From NCBI GenBank assembly GCA_013396525.1, contig VWYX01000743.1, forward strand, positions 101,551 to 165,550: 64,000 bases of DNA. Reading direction: 5' to 3'. Below are positions 63,301 to 64,000 of the stretch, one piece after another. The position numbers were made by a program, and so were the translations under genes. Numbering within the stretch: the stretch's first letter is position 1; each line of letters begins with the position of its first letter. The notes under the pieces are model-generated. The model was given only the letters and a program-made list of their open reading frames with translations, did not search any database and was not told where the DNA came from. The stretch is from Chaetorhynchus papuensis (taxonomy: Eukaryota; Chordata; Aves; Passeriformes; Rhipiduridae).

Positions 63301-64000
63301 GTGATTAGGCACTATTAGTTTGCTGGGTACACACCAAATACAACCAACCTGTATCCTAGTCCCAAGGAAGCACGTATGTAGTTTGCTTTATGGTAAACAG
63401 ATCTCATAACTCAGCTTCATGCACTGGTACTTAATTGTCAATGCGTTTCTTTTGAACTGGCACAATTAAGAAAGACAGAAAAGGAGACTTTGTTTGCTGG
63501 CAGTGGTGTCCTTTGAAAGAACTGAGTTGTTCATGTTGTGACTGATGTGTGAAAACATTGAGGTCCAAGGCAATTTGTGCACACGAAATTCAATTCTGGA
63601 AGACAGCCATCTCTCTTTCACAACATTCAGATAAATATAAAAAAATCTAGCTTAAGACAATGCCTCAAAAAAATTTCTGTAAGTCTGTAGTGTAACAAAA
63701 CACAGCAATTCCGCAACTGAAATGTTTGTGCAAATAAAAAGCCTGAAGAGGTGATGTAGGAGGAAAAGGCAAATATTGATGAGTTTCAGTCCTCCTCATA
63801 AGGTTATTGCACCAGATGATACCATGTCTCATGATAGAAAAGAGAGAGGAAAATGCCCTCTCCAGTGAAAAACTCCATTTGTTTGGAAAAAGTTACAATA
63901 TATTGTGTTACTTAGAAAAATAGAATCATATCCCAATTCTTCTCACAGATCTGTCACAGGTACAGCTCTACAGATTTATGGGAACAAAAGAAAAGGCACT
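54373..64000. other. intergenic, no gene seen
   Basis: AT-rich unique sequence to the right edge. It contains a perfect 12-bp-arm hairpin at 54760-54789 and a stretch with a cysteine-rich open frame at 60203-60403 (minus) that I do not recognise. No LINGO2 coding exon is visible. Confidence 0.5.
54760..54789. repeat. perfect 12-bp inverted repeat, 6-nt loop
   Basis: Arms AGCTCAATACCA and TGGTATTGAGCT flank the loop TAATTC. The pairing stops at both outer ends, so it is a compact cruciform-like element rather than a microRNA-length hairpin. Confidence 0.93.

Noticed and set aside
7876..64000. LINGO2 coding exon
   Set aside because: Expected as a long single open frame of about 600 codons with leucine-rich repeats; none is present.
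1..64000. tRNA, rRNA or microRNA genes
   Set aside because: No cloverleaf with A and B boxes, no rRNA blocks, and the hairpins found are too short for microRNA precursors.

Overview
The window looks like bird nuclear DNA. It carries many short, 5'-truncated CR1 LINE tails ending in the ATTCTATGATTCTAT type 3' end, plus two avian-type solo LTRs. Gene density is low, introns are compact, and one conserved vertebrate gene is spliced across the left edge. I cannot name the order or species. No prokaryotic, plasmid or CRISPR features are present.

Positions 1-6,930 (minus strand) hold the 5' half of C9ORF72, the DENN-family partner of SMCR8 and WDR41. Four coding exons are visible with good splice sites: exon 2 (5386-4901, start codon at 5344), exon 3 (1925-1866, 60 bp), exon 4 (959-864, 96 bp) and exon 5 (231-167, 65 bp). 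Together they encode the first 221 residues plus two bases of the next codon. The remaining exons lie off the left edge. A CpG island at about 6600-7330 contains a probable noncoding first exon ending at 6846, with an NRF-1-like site and a GC box.

Positions 6,920-7,316 are a GC-rich 31-32 bp minisatellite of about 11 full units. It lies immediately upstream of the probable first exon, close to where the pathogenic GGGGCC repeat sits in human C9ORF72. This is the most interesting feature here. Its sequence is unrelated to the human hexamer and its G-rich strand is the antisense strand.

Positions 7,330-64,000 are mostly gene desert. I see CR1 fragments at 7552, 8078, 35741, 41168, 42492, 50174 and 54226. 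There is a fragment of an ERV-like dispersed repeat near 17,000. An ERVK-like solo LTR (28886-29555, minus) has a 6-bp target duplication, and an ERVL-like solo LTR (51539-52175, plus) has a 5-bp duplication. An assembly gap of 784 N spans 25054-25837. In mammals the next gene upstream of C9ORF72 is LINGO2, but none of its single coding exon is visible. The only other stretch with a protein-like look is an unassigned open frame at 10367-10720 (minus), which may be a terminal exon or a decayed gene. Several perfect hairpins are noted. All annotation is by eye; no alignment or search was run.
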